From Nephrocerus scutellatus (Eukaryota; Arthropoda; Insecta; Diptera; Pipunculidae): DNA of 64,000 bases. The stretch's first letter is position 1. Each line of letters begins with the position of its first letter. The notes beneath the pieces are model-generated. The model made no database searches and was not told the origin of the DNA. It saw only the letters and a list, made by a program, of their open reading frames with translations. The stretch is taken from positions 38,217,260-38,281,259 of the forward strand of contig OX352761.1 in assembly GCA_947095585.1 (NCBI GenBank), given 5' to 3'. The position numbers and the translations under genes are program-made. Shown piece by piece: positions 1 to 10,130 of this stretch.

Positions 1-1739
1 TAATTTGCAGAAACTAGTTGAGGATTAACGCCTGGCTTATAATCGACGCATAGTCGAATACCACCGTCTGGTTTTGTAATGATCACAAGGGGAGATCCCC
101 AATCACTCCTTTCACATTTTGTAATAATCCCAGCTGCTTCTAAATCATCGAGTTCCTTTTCAACCCGTTCTCGAAGTGCATGTGGAACTTCTCGTTCTTT
201 GAAGAATATTGGTTTCGAACCTTGACGAAGCTGGAGTGTGACCTCAAAATTTGGAACACAACCTACTTTTTCTGTAAAAACGTCCTCAAACTTGTCAACA
301 ATATCTGAAATTGAATCAAAATTATTTTCCTCTAATGCATTGATATTGTTGACATGATGTCTGTCCACTTCATAAAGGTTGATTCCTAAATGGCGAATCC
401 ATACCCGGCCTAAGAGCGCATCGTATTCGCGAGGAACTACATACAACTCCTCATTTGCTGTGCAGTTGTTGTATTTGACTTGAACTTCGATTTTACCATC
501 AGGAAATATAATATTTTTAGTATATGATCGGAAAGCAATTGTTGAAGGTTGCAGTGGTGCTTTTATTTCCAGCTGATTGTATTGATTCCTTGGTATTAAT
601 GTATAACCAACACCAGTGTCGACCTCAAATTTTTGACGGTGTCCATTTATTTCCACCGTAGCATAGTACTTATCAGCATCGTTATTTTTATTGTGCTGAT
701 TGTAAAATATATCGACGATTTGGTTAATACCATACATTTGGTGAACTGGTTCGTCATGATCATCATTTCTATGAGTTGAACTATGGTTTGAAGTTTTGAC
801 TAATGTTTTGATGCCCACTTGTTGTACGTGACCACTTTTTCCACACGATTTACACTTGAGATTACGTGGGTTAGTACGGCAGTCCTTTGTTTTGTGGTTG
901 TCTCTACCACAGCGTATGCACAAGTTGTCGATTCCCAACTGGGCGTAGTTTATTCTAGATTCGGAACGACCTTGTGCTCTTGAAGACTGAGCCCTGGAAC
1001 GACTTTTTCGACGGTTTGAATTTCTGGCTTGAATTTTGTTTACGGCGTTATTGATGGGTTGCTTTGTAGTCAGCTCACGACAATCGATTTTTGATGCTTC
1101 TAATGATAAAGCTTTTTGTACTATTTTTTTGAAATCGTCTTCTTCCGATTGAAGTAATTGCTCCCGGATTGTGTTGTCGTTAATGCCACGTATAAATTGG
1201 GCTCGAAGTAAAATGTTTGATATGTCAGCCTTGCAGGCACACTTTGACACAAACTCGCACTCATTTGTATCCCGCCGGAGTAATGCCACATAATCAGCTA
1301 TTGTATGTTCTTCGCCTTGATATGTGGAAAAAAATCGGTGTTGACTTACTAGTATGTTTTTTTTCGGGCACAAATGAGTTTCCAACATTTTCATTAAGTC
1401 GTCGTACTCGACTTCGTTGACTGTCTTAGGGGCAATTAATGAAACCAACAACTTAAAATGTGTAGGTCCAATTGAGTTTATAAGCATTTGACGGCAAAGT
1501 GATTTATTAGTAATAACACCCTTCATGGTCAAATAATTTCCGAAGCGTTGATGGTATAACTTAAAGTTTTCTTTTTTATCATCAAAGTTCTCAAATGGAG
1601 CACACATAACCTGTAATGGTGGCTGCTGCTGTTGTTGTGGTTGTTGTTGTTGACTGATACTAGCACTTACTTGCTTTAGCAAGTCACGTTGTGATTTGTT
1701 GAAGGCTTCTAACAATTGCGCAAATTGTGAGGCATCCAT
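1..1739 (-). CDS. Gag-protease-reverse transcriptase polyprotein, C-terminally cut by window edge
   Basis: The start is the ATG at 1739, the first after the primer binding site; 579 codons follow without a stop to the window edge. Domains in order: a glutamine-rich stretch (residues about 30-39); a Gag/capsid-like region (about 45-240) opening with PFENFDD; a basic Arg/Ser-rich stretch (243-262) suited to RNA binding; a CCHC zinc knuckle (C274, C277, H282, C287); a second knuckle (C296, C299, H304) whose last cysteine is Gly309; an aspartic protease with active site DTG at 374-376 and the late LLGR-W motif at 442-447; and the start of reverse transcriptase from about 500, with SDWGSP at 545-550 and CVDY at 564-567. 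The catalytic YxDD, RNase H and integrase are not in the window. Gag and Pol share one frame, with no frameshift or stop between them. The product would form the particle and copy the element's RNA in the cytoplasm. The retroelement assignment is secure; the exact clade is not. Confidence 0.92.
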   Translation of the reverse strand, partial: MDASQFAQLLEAFNKSQRDLLKQVSASISQQQQPQQQQQPPLQVMCAPFENFDDKKENFKLYHQRFGNYLTMKGVITNKSLCRQMLINSIGPTHFKLLVSLIAPKTVNEVEYDDLMKMLETHLCPKKNILVSQHRFFSTYQGEEHTIADYVALLRRDTNECEFVSKCACKADISNILLRAQFIRGINDNTIREQLLQSEEDDFKKIVQKALSLEASKIDCRELTTKQPINNAVNKIQARNSNRRKSRSRAQSSRAQGRSESRINYAQLGIDNLCIRCGRDNHKTKDCRTNPRNLKCKSCGKSGHVQQVGIKTLVKTSNHSSTHRNDDHDEPVHQMYGINQIVDIFYNQHNKNNDADKYYATVEINGHRQKFEVDTGVGYTLIPRNQYNQLEIKAPLQPSTIAFRSYTKNIIFPDGKIEVQVKYNNCTANEELYVVPREYDALLGRVWIRHLGINLYEVDRHHVNNINALEENNFDSISDIVDKFEDVFTEKVGCVPNFEVTLQLRQGSKPIFFKEREVPHALRERVEKELDDLEAAGIITKCERSDWGSPLVIITKPDGGIRLCVDYKPGVNPQLVSAN

Positions 1740-1787
1740 TTTGTAGAAGTAAATTTATCTTGTAATTTAATCTTCTTTTTTTTTTCT
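1740..1787 (-). other. Retrotransposon 5' leader between primer binding site and Gag start
   Basis: Only 48 bases separate the primer binding site from the Gag ATG. In element orientation the leader starts with a purine run including about ten adenines, then AT-rich sequence ending ACAAA directly before ATGG, a favourable context for eukaryotic initiation. There is no upstream ATG in it. Any packaging signal must lie here or inside gag. Confidence 0.7.
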
Positions 1788-1797
1788 CTCGTCGCCA
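1788..1797 (-). other. Primer binding site, tRNA-Ser type
   Basis: In element orientation the bases are TGGCGACGAG, separated from the LTR end by one G. TGG pairs with the CCA tail of a tRNA, and the next seven bases are complementary to the 3' end of eukaryotic tRNA-Ser(GCT), which as I recall it ends CTCGTCG before CCA. This marks where minus-strand DNA synthesis starts and fixes the inner edge of the 5' LTR. The tRNA identity is from memory; the position is well supported by the LTR end and the start codon. Confidence 0.8.
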
Positions 1798-1807
1798 CTG
1801 TTATGTA

Positions 1808-1813
1808 TTTTAT
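1808..1813 (-). promoter_or_regulatory. Possible LTR polyadenylation signal AATAAA
   Basis: AATAAA on the minus strand, 9 bases before the LTR's inner end. A second AATAAA lies at 1870-1875. In the downstream LTR one of them would direct cleavage of the element's RNA. The 1870-1875 copy leaves about 70 bases of LTR for cleavage and a U5 segment and is the more plausible choice. Confidence 0.4.
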
Positions 1814-1869
1814 TGCCGTGAACCCTAATTAAATAGCACGCGTAATTTTCAAGGCTTATTATAATAATC

Positions 1870-1875
1870 TTTATT
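1870..1875 (-). promoter_or_regulatory. Possible LTR polyadenylation signal AATAAA, favoured copy
   Basis: AATAAA on the minus strand within GCAGAATAAAG, a little past the middle of the LTR in element orientation. Its position suits the R region of a short LTR. There is no transcript evidence. Confidence 0.45.
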
Positions 1876-4800
1876 CTGCGAATGTTAATACGAGACTAAA
1901 AGAAGAAGAATCAAAAACTAGCAATAATGACATTTGTATAGTGTTGCCAATTTTACATTATATGTACAATGGGTTATAACACAGTCTTTGATTAAGCAGT
2001 GTCTTTTTGGGTAAGCAGTGACTTTAGTTGATTAAGCAGTGTCTTATTGATGAAGCAGTCTTTGATTAAGCAGTGTCTTTTGTTGAGTAAGCAGTGTTTG
2101 ATTAAACAGTGTCTTTTTTGGGTAAGCAGTAACTTTTGTTGATTAAGCAGTGTCTTATTGATGAAGCAGTCTTTGATTAAGCAGTGTCTTTTTTGAGTAA
2201 GCAGTGTCTTTTGTTGAGTAAGCAGTCTTTGATTAAACAGTGTCTTTTTTGAGTAAGCAGTGTCTTTTGTTGATTAAGCAGTCTTTTGTTGATTAAGCAG
2301 TCCTTGATTAAGCAGTGCCTTTTTTGAGTAAGCAGTGTCTTTGATTAAGCAGCGTCTTTTTTGAGTTAGCAGTGTCTTTTGTTGAGTAAGCAGTGTCTTT
2401 TGTTGATTAAGCAGTGTCTTTTTTGAGTAATCATTGTCGTTTGTTGAGTAAGCAGTGTCTTTTGTTGATTAAGCAGTCCTTGATTAAGCAGTGCCTTTTT
2501 TGAGTAAGCAGTGTCTTTGATTAAGCAGCGTCTTTTTTGAGTTAGCAGTGTCTTTTGTTGAGTAAGCAGTGTCTTTTGTTGAATAAGCAGTGTCTTTTTT
2601 GAGTAATCATTGTCGTTTGTTGAGTAAGCAGTGTCTTTTGTAGAGTAAGCAGTCTTTGATTAAGCAGTGTCTTTTTTGAGTAAGCAGTGTCTTTTGTTGA
2701 TTAAGCAGTCTTTGAGCAAGCAGTGTCTTTTGTTGATTAAGCAGTCTTTGATTAAGCAGTGTCTTTTTTGAGTAAGCAGTGTCTTTTGTTGATTAAGCAG
2801 TCTTTTGTTGATTAAGCAGTCTTTGATTAAGCAAAGTCTTTTGTTGATTAAGCAGTCTTTAATTAAGCAGTCTTTGTTTAAGCAGTGTCTTTTTTTTAGT
2901 CTTTGATAAAGCAGTGTCTTTTTTGATTAAGCAGCGTCTTTTTTGAGTAAGCAGGTTCTTTGATTAAGCAGCGTCTTTCTTGAGTAAGCAGTGTCTTCTG
3001 TTGAGTAAGCAGTGTCTTTTGTTGAATAAGCAGTCTTTGATAAATAAGTGTCTTTTGTTGAGTAACCAGTGTCTTTTGTTGATTAAGCAGTGTCTTTTTT
3101 AAGTAATCATTGTCGTTTGTTGAGTAAGCAGTGTCTTTTGTTGAGTAAGCAGTCTTTGATTAAGCAGTGTCTTTTTTGAGTAAGCAGTGTCTTTTGTTGA
3201 TTAAGCAGTCTTTGAGCAAGCAGTGTCTTTTGTTGATTAAGCAGTCTTTGATTAAGCAGTGTCTTTTTTGAGTAAGCAGTGACTTTTGTTGATTAAGCAG
3301 TGTCTTTTGTTGATTAAGCAGTCTTTGAGCAAGCAGTGTCTTTTGTTGATTAAGCAGTCTTTGATTAAGCAGTGTCTTTTTTGAGTAACCAGTGTCTTTT
3401 GTTGATTAAGCAGTGTCTTTTTTAAGTAATCATTGTCGTTTGTTGAGTAAGCAGTGTCTTTTGTTGAGTAAGCAGTCTTTGATTAAGCAGTGTCTTTTTT
3501 GAGTAAGCAGTGTCTTTTGTTGATTAAGCAGTCTTTGAGTAAGCAGTGTCTTTTGTTGATTAAGCAGTCTTTGATTAAGCAGTGTCTTTTGTTGAGTAAG
3601 CAGTCTTTGATTAAACAGTGTCTTTTTTGAGTAAGCAGTGTCTTTTGTTGATTAAGCAAAGTCTTTTGTTGATTAAGCAGTCTTTAATTAAGCAGTGTCT
3701 TTTGTTGATTAAGCAGTCTTTGTTTAATCAGTGTCTTTTTTTTAGTCTTTGATAAAGCAGTGTCTTTTTTGAGTAAGCAGTGTCTTTGATTAAGCAGCGT
3801 CTTTTTTAAGTAAGCAGTGTCTTTTGTTGAGTAAGCAGTGTCTTTGATTAAGCAGCGTCTTTCTTGAGTATGCAGTGTCTTCTGTTGAGTAAGCAGTGTC
3901 TTTTGTTGATTAAGCAGTCTTTGATTAAACAGTTTCTTTTGTTGATTAAGCAGTCTTTGATTAAGCAGTGTCTTTTTGAGTAAGCAGTGTCTTTTGTTGA
4001 TTAAGCAGTCTTTGATTAAGCAGTGTCTTTTTTTGAGGAAGCAGTGTCTTTTGTTGATTAAGCAGTCTTTGATTAAACAGTTTCTTTCGTTGATTAAGCA
4101 GTCTTTGATTAAGCAGTGTCTTTTTTGAGTAAGCAGTGACTTTTGTTGATTTAGCAGTGTCTTGTTGATTAAGCAGTCTTTGATTAAGCAGTGTCTTTTT
4201 TGAGTAAGCAGTGTCTTTTGTTGATTTAGCAGTCTTTGAGCAAGCAGTGTCTTTTGTTGATTAAGCAGTCTTTGATTAAGCAGTGTCTTTTTTGAGTAAG
4301 CAGTGACTTTTGTTGATTAAGCAGTGTCTTATTGATGAAGCAGTCTTTGATTAAGCAGTGTCTTTTTTGAGTAAGCAGTGTCTTTTGTTGAGTAAGCAGT
4401 CTTTTGTTGATTAAGCAGTCTTTGATTAAGCAGTGCCTTTTTTGAGTAAGCAGTGTCTTTGATTAAGCAGCGTCTTTTTTGAGTTAGCAGTGTCTTTTGT
4501 TGAGTAAGCAGCGTCTTTCTTGATTAAGCAGTGTCTTTTGTTGAGTAAGCAGTGTCTTTTGTTGATTAAGCAGTGTCTTTTTTGAGTAATCATTGTCGTT
4601 TGTTGAGTAAGCAGTGCCTTTTGTAGAGTAAGCATTCTTTGATTAAGCAGTGTCTTTTTTGAGTAAGCAGTGTCTTCTGTTGAGTAAGCAGTGTCTTTTG
4701 TTGACTAAGCAGTCTTTGATTAAACAGTTTCTTTTGTTGATTAAGCAGTCTTTGATTAATCAGTGTCTTTTTGAGTAAGCAGTGTCTTTTGTTGATTAAG

Positions 4801-5360
4801 CAGTCTTTGATTCTTTGATTAAGCAGTGTTTTTTTTAGGAAGTAGTGTCTTTTGTTGATTTAGCAGTCTTTGATTAAACAGTTTCTTTTGTTGATTAAGC
4901 AGTCTTTGATTAAGCAGTGTCTTTTTTGAGTAAGCAGTGACTTTTGTTGATTTAGCAGTGTCTTGTTGATTAAGCAGTCTTTGATTAAGCAGTGTCTTTT
5001 TTGAGTAAGCAGTGTCTTTTGTTGAGTAAGCAGTCTTTGATTAAGCAGTGTCTTTTTTAAGTAAGCAGTGTCTTTTGTTGATTAAGCAGTCTTTGAGCAA
5101 GCAGTGTCTTTTGTTGATTAAGCAGTCTTTGATTAAGCAGTCTTTGATTAAGCAGTGTCTTTTTTGAGTAAGCAGTGAATTTTGTTGATTAAGCAGTGTC
5201 TTATTGATGAAGCAGTCTTTGATTAAGCAGTGTCTTTTTTGAGTAAGCAGTGTCTTTTGTTGAGTAAGCAGTCTTTGATTAAGCAGTGTCTTTTTTGAGT
5301 AAGCAGTGTCTTTTGTTGATTAAGCAGTCTTTTGTTGATTAAGCAGTCTTTGATTAAGCA

Positions 5361-6230
5361 GTGCTTTTTTTAGTAAGCAGTGTCTTTGATTAAGCAGCGT
5401 CTTTTTTGAGCTAGCAGTGTCTTTGTTGAGTAAGCAGTGTCTTTGATTAAGCAGCGTCTTTCTTGATTAAGCAGTGTCTTTTGTTGATTAAGCAGTGTGT
5501 TTATTGAGTAATCAATTTCGTTTGTTGAGTAAGCAGTGTCTTTTGTTGATTAAGCAGACTTTGTTTAAGCAGTGTCTTTTGTTGAGTAAGCAGTGTCTTT
5601 GATTAAGCATTGTCTTTATATATGTAAGCAGTGTCTTTTGTTGAGTAAGCAGTGTCTTTTGTTGAGTAAGCAAAGTCTTTTGTTGATTAAGCAGTCTTTA
5701 TTTAGCAGTGTCTTTTTTGAGTAAGCAGTGACTTTTGTTGATTGAGCAGTGTCTTATTGATGAAGCAGTCTTTGATTAAGCAGTGTCTTTTTTGAGTAAG
5801 CAGTGTCTTTTGTTGAGTAAGCAGTCTTTGATTAAGCAGTGTCTTTTTTGAGTAAGCAGTGTCTTTTGTTGATTAAGCAGTCTTTTGTTGATTAAGCAGT
5901 GTCTTTTTTGAGTAAGCAGTGTCTTTTGTTGATGCAACAGTCTTTGATTGAACAGTGTCTTTTGTTGATTAAGCAGTCTTTGATTAAGCAGTGTCTTTTT
6001 TGAGTAAGCAGTATTTGATTAAGCAGTGTCTTTTTTTGAGGAAGCAGTGTCTTTTGTTGATTAAGCAGTCTTTGATTAAACAGTTTCTTTTTTTGATTAA
6101 GCAGTCTTTGATTAAGCAGTGTCTTTTTTGACTAAGCAGTGACTTTTGTTGATTTAGCAGTGTCTTGTTGATTAAGCAGTCTTTGATTAAGCAGTGTCTT
6201 TTTTGAGTAAGCAGTGTCTTTTGTTGAGTA
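5361..6230. repeat. Block of about 0.9 kb also found at 12067 and 21544
   Basis: The block begins with TGCTTTTTTTAG and contains GAGCTAGCAG, TGTGTTTATTGAGTAATC, CAGACTTTGTTTAAG, the TATATATG marker (254 bp after the start in all three copies), GATTGAGCAG and GATGCAACAG. The copies start at 5361, 12067 and 21544. The third copy has GAGTTAGCAG and TGTCATTG where the first has GAGCTAGCAG and TGTCTTTG. Confidence 0.75.
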
Positions 6231-9200
6231 AGCAGTGTCTTTGATTAAGCAGCGTCTTTCTTGAGTAAGCAGTGTCTTCTGTTGAGTAAAAAAGTGTCTT
6301 TTGTTGATTAAGCAGTCTTTGATTAAACAGTTTCTTTTGTTGATTAAGCAGTCTTTGATTAAGCAGTGTCTTTTTGAGTAAGCAGTGTCTTTTGTTGATT
6401 AAGCAGTCTTTGATTAAGCAGTGTCTTTTTTGAGGAAGCAGTGTCTTTTTTGAGGAAGCAGTGTCTTTTGTTGATTAAGCAGTCTTTGATTAAACAGTTT
6501 CTTTTGTTGATTAAGCAGTCTTTGATTAAGCAGTATCTTTTTTGACTAAGCAGTGACTTTTGTTGATTTAGCAGTGTCTTGTTGATTAAGCAGTCTTTGA
6601 TTAAGCAGTGTCTTTTTTGAGTAAGCAGTGTCTTTTGTTGAGTAAGCAGTCTTTGATTAAGCAGTGTCTTTTTTGAGTAAGCAGTGTCTTTTGTTGATTA
6701 AGCAGTATTTTGTTGATTAAGCAGTCTTTGATTAAGCAGTGTCTTTTTTGAGTAAGCAGTGTCTTTTGTTGATGCAACAGTCTTTGATTGAACAGTGTCT
6801 TTTGTTGATTAAGCAGTCTTTGATTAAGCAGTGTCTTTTTTGAGTATGCCGTGTCTTTTGTTGAGTAAGCAAAGTCTTTTGTTGATTAAGCAGTCTTTAA
6901 TCAAGCAGTGTCTTTTGTTGATTAAGCAGTCTTTGTTTAAGCAGTGTCTTTTTTTTAGTCTTTGATAAAGCAGTGTCTTTTTTGAGTAAGCAGTGTCTTT
7001 GATTAAGCAGCGTCTTTTTTGAGTAAGCAGTGTCTTTTGTTGAGTAAGCAGTGTCTTTGATTAAGCAGCGTCTTTCTTGAGTAAGCAGTGTCTTCTGTTG
7101 AGTAAGCAGTGTCTTTTGTTGATTAAGCAGTCTTTGATTTAACAGTTTCTTTTGTTGATTAAGCAGTGTATTTTTGAGTAAGCAGTGTCTTTTGTTGATT
7201 AAGCAGTCTTTGATTAAGCAGTGTCTTTTTTTGAGGAAGCAGTGTCTTTTGTTGATTTAGCTGTCTTTGATTAAACAGTTCCTTTTGTTGATTAAGCAGT
7301 GTCTTTTTTGAGTAAGCAGTGACTTATGTTGATTTAGCAGTGTCTTGTTGATTAAGCAGTCTTTGATTAAGCAGTGTCTTTTTTGAGTAAGCAGTGTCTT
7401 TTGTTGAGTAAGCAGTCTTTGATTAAGCAGTGTCTTTTTTGAGTAAACAGTATCTTTTGTTGATTAAGCAGTCTTTGAGCAAGCAGTGTCTTTTGTTGAT
7501 TAAGCAGTCTTTAATTAAGCAGTGTTTTTTTTGAGTAAGCAGTGACTTTTGTTGATTAAGCAGTGTCTTATTAATGAAGCAGTCTTTGATTAAGCAGTGT
7601 CTTTTTTGAGTAAGCAGTGTCTTTTGTTGAGTAAGCAGTCTTTGATTAAGCAGTGTCTTTTTTGAGTAAGCAGTGTCTTTTGTTGATTAAGCAGTCTTTT
7701 GTTGATTAAGCAGTCTTTGATTAAGCAGTGCCTATTTTAGTAAGCAGTGTCTTTGATTAAGCAGCGTCTTTTTTGAGTTAGCAGTGTCTTTTGTTGAGTA
7801 AGCAGTGTCTTTGATTAAGCAGCGTCTTTCTTGATTAAGCAGTGTCTTTTGTTGAGTAAGCAGTGTCTTTTGTTGATTAAGCCGTGTCTTTTTTGAGTAA
7901 TCATTTTCGTTTGTTGAGTAAGCAGTGTCTTTTGTTGATTAAGCAGACTTTGTTTAAGCAGTGTCTTTTGTTGAGTAAGCAGTGTCTTTGATTAAGCATT
8001 GTCTTTATATATGTAAGCAGTGTCTTTTGTTGAGTAAGCAGTGTCTTCTGTTGAGTAAGCAGTGTCTTTTGTTGATTAAGCAGTCTTTGATTTAACAGTT
8101 TCTTTTGTTGATTAAGCAGTGTATTTTTGAGTAAGCAGTGTCTTTTGTTGATTAAGCAGTCTTTGATTAAGCAGTGTCTTTTTTTGAGGAAGCAGTGTCT
8201 TTTGTTGATTTAGCAGTCTTTGATTAAACATTTCCTTTTGTTGATTAAGCAGTGTCTTTTTTGAGTAAGCAGTGACTTATGTTGATTTAGCAGTGTCTTG
8301 TTGATTAAGCAGTCTTTGATTAAGCAGTCTTTGATTAAGCAGTGTCTTTTTTGAGTAAGCAGTGTCTTTTGTTGAGTAAGCAGTCTTTGATTAAGCAGTG
8401 TCTTTTTTGAGTAAGCAGTATCTTTTGTTGATTAAGCAGTCTTTGAGCAAGCAGTGTCTTTTGTTGATTAAGCAGTCTTTAATTAAGCAGTGTTTTTTTT
8501 GAGTAAGCAGTGACTTTTGTTGATTAAGCAGTGTCTTATTGATGAAGCAGTCTTTGATTAAGCAGTGTCTTTTTTGAGTAAGCAGTGTCTTTTGTTGAGT
8601 AAGCAGTCTTTGATTAAGCAGTGTCTTTTTTGAGTAAGCAGTGTCTTTTGTTGATTAAGCAGTCTTTTGTTGATTAAGCAGTCTTTGATTAAGCAGTGCC
8701 TATTTTAGTAAGCAGTGTCTTTGATTAAGCAGCGTCTTTTTTGAGTTAGCAGTGTCTTTTGTTGAGTAAGCAGTGTCTTTGATTAAGCAGCGTCTTTCTT
8801 GATTAAGCAGTGTCTTTTGTTGAGTAAGCAGTGTCTTTTGTTAATTAAGCCGTGTCTTTTTTGAGTAATCATTTTCGTTTGTTGAGTAAGCAGTGTCTTT
8901 TGTTGATTAAGCAGACTTTGTTTAAGCAGTGTCTTTTGTTGAGTAAGCAGTGTCTTTGATTAAGCATTGTCTTTATATATGTAAGCAGTGTCTTTTGTTG
9001 ATTAAGCAGTGTCTTTTTGAGTAAGCAGTGACTTTTGTTCATTAAGCAGTGTCTTATTGATGTAGCAGTCTTTGAATAAGCAGTGTCTTTTTTGAGTAAG
9101 CAGTGTCTTTTGTTGAGTAAGCAGTCTTTGATTAAGCAGTGTCTTTTTTGAGTAAGCAGTGTCTTTTGTTGATTAAGCAGTCTTTTGTTGATTAAGCAGT

Positions 9201-10130
9201 CTTTGATTAAGCAGTGTCTTTTTTGAGTAAGCAGTGTCTTTTGTTGATGCAACAGTCTTTAATTGAACATTGTCTTTTGTTGATTAAGTAGTCTTTGATT
9301 AAGCAGTGTCTTTTTTGAGTAAGCAGTGTCTTTTGTTGAGTAAGTAAAGTCTTTTGTTGATTAAGCAGTCTTTAATTAAGCAGTGTCTTTTGTTGATTAA
9401 ACAGTCTTTGTTTAAGCATTGTCTTTTTTTTTAGTCTTTGATAAAGCAGTGTCTTTTTTGAGTAAGCAGTGTCTTTGATTAAGCAGCGTCTTTTTTGAGT
9501 AAGCAGTGTCTTTTGTTGAGTAAGCAGTATCTTTTGTTGATTAAGCAGTCTTTGATTAAACAGTTTCTTTTGTTGATTAAGCAGTCTTTGATTAAGCAGT
9601 GTCTTTTTGAGTAAGCAGTGTCTTTTGTTGATTAAGCAGTCTTTGATTAAGCAGTGTCTTTTTTTGAGGAAACAGTGTCTTTTGTTGATTAAGCAGTCTT
9701 TGATTAAACAGTTTCTTTTGTTGATTAAGCAGTCTTTGATTAAGAAGTGTCTTTTTTGAGACAGCAGTGACTTTTGTTGATTTAGCAGTGTCTTGTTGAT
9801 TAAGCAGTCTTTGATTAAGCAGTGTCTTTTTTGAGTAAGCAGTGTCTTTTGTTGATTAAGCAGTCTTTGATTAAGCAGTGTCTTTTGTTGAGTAAGCAGT
9901 GTCTTTTGTTGATTAAGCAGTCTTTGATTAAAAAGTTTCTTTTGTTGAGTAAGCAGTCTTTGATTAAGCAGTGTCTTTTTGAGTAAGCAGTGTCTTTTGT
10001 TGATTAAGCAGTCTTTGATTAAGCAGTGTCTTTTGTTGATTAAGCAGTCTTTGATTAAACAGTTTCTTTTGTTGATTAAGCAGTCTTTGATTAAGCAGTG
10101 TCTTTTTTGAGACAGCAGTGACTTTTGTTG

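Larger units (their letters stand above)
1..1981 (-). mobile_element. LTR retrotransposon, Ty3/Gypsy type, 5' portion
   Basis: Read on the minus strand, the parts stand in canonical order: LTR (1981 to 1799), primer binding site (1797 to 1788), a 48-base leader, then a Gag-Pro-Pol frame from 1739 to the left edge. The LTR carries perfect 6-bp terminal inverted repeats (TGTTAT and ATAACA). Protease lies ahead of reverse transcriptase and the nucleocapsid has CCHC boxes, as in Metaviridae. The order of RT relative to integrase, which formally separates Gypsy from Copia, lies outside the window; the family call rests on the resemblance of the RT start and protease to insect gypsy-like proteins. 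The remaining pol and the 3' LTR must lie to the left. The frame shows no break, so the copy looks young. The right end abuts satellite directly, so it probably inserted into the array. Confidence 0.9.
1799..1981 (-). repeat. 5' LTR, 183 bp
   Basis: In element orientation it starts TGTTATAACC at 1981 and ends ACATAACA at 1799. The outer 6 bp form a perfect inverted repeat with the expected TG...CA ends. The inner end sits one base from the primer binding site; the outer end meets satellite sequence at 1982. It is short for a gypsy-like LTR. The matching 3' LTR is outside the window, so direct-repeat status cannot be confirmed here. It should contain the promoter and the polyadenylation signals; I see no strong TATA box. 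Confidence 0.82.

Noticed and set aside
1217..1420. A 67-codon plus-strand open frame
   Set aside because: It lies wholly antisense to the capsid region of the retrotransposon Gag frame and resembles nothing I know; it is a shadow.
5615..5624. TATATATG tract as a TATA box or promoter
   Set aside because: It is a unit variant repeated about every 1-5 kb with satellite on both sides and nothing to transcribe nearby; better used as a repeat marker.
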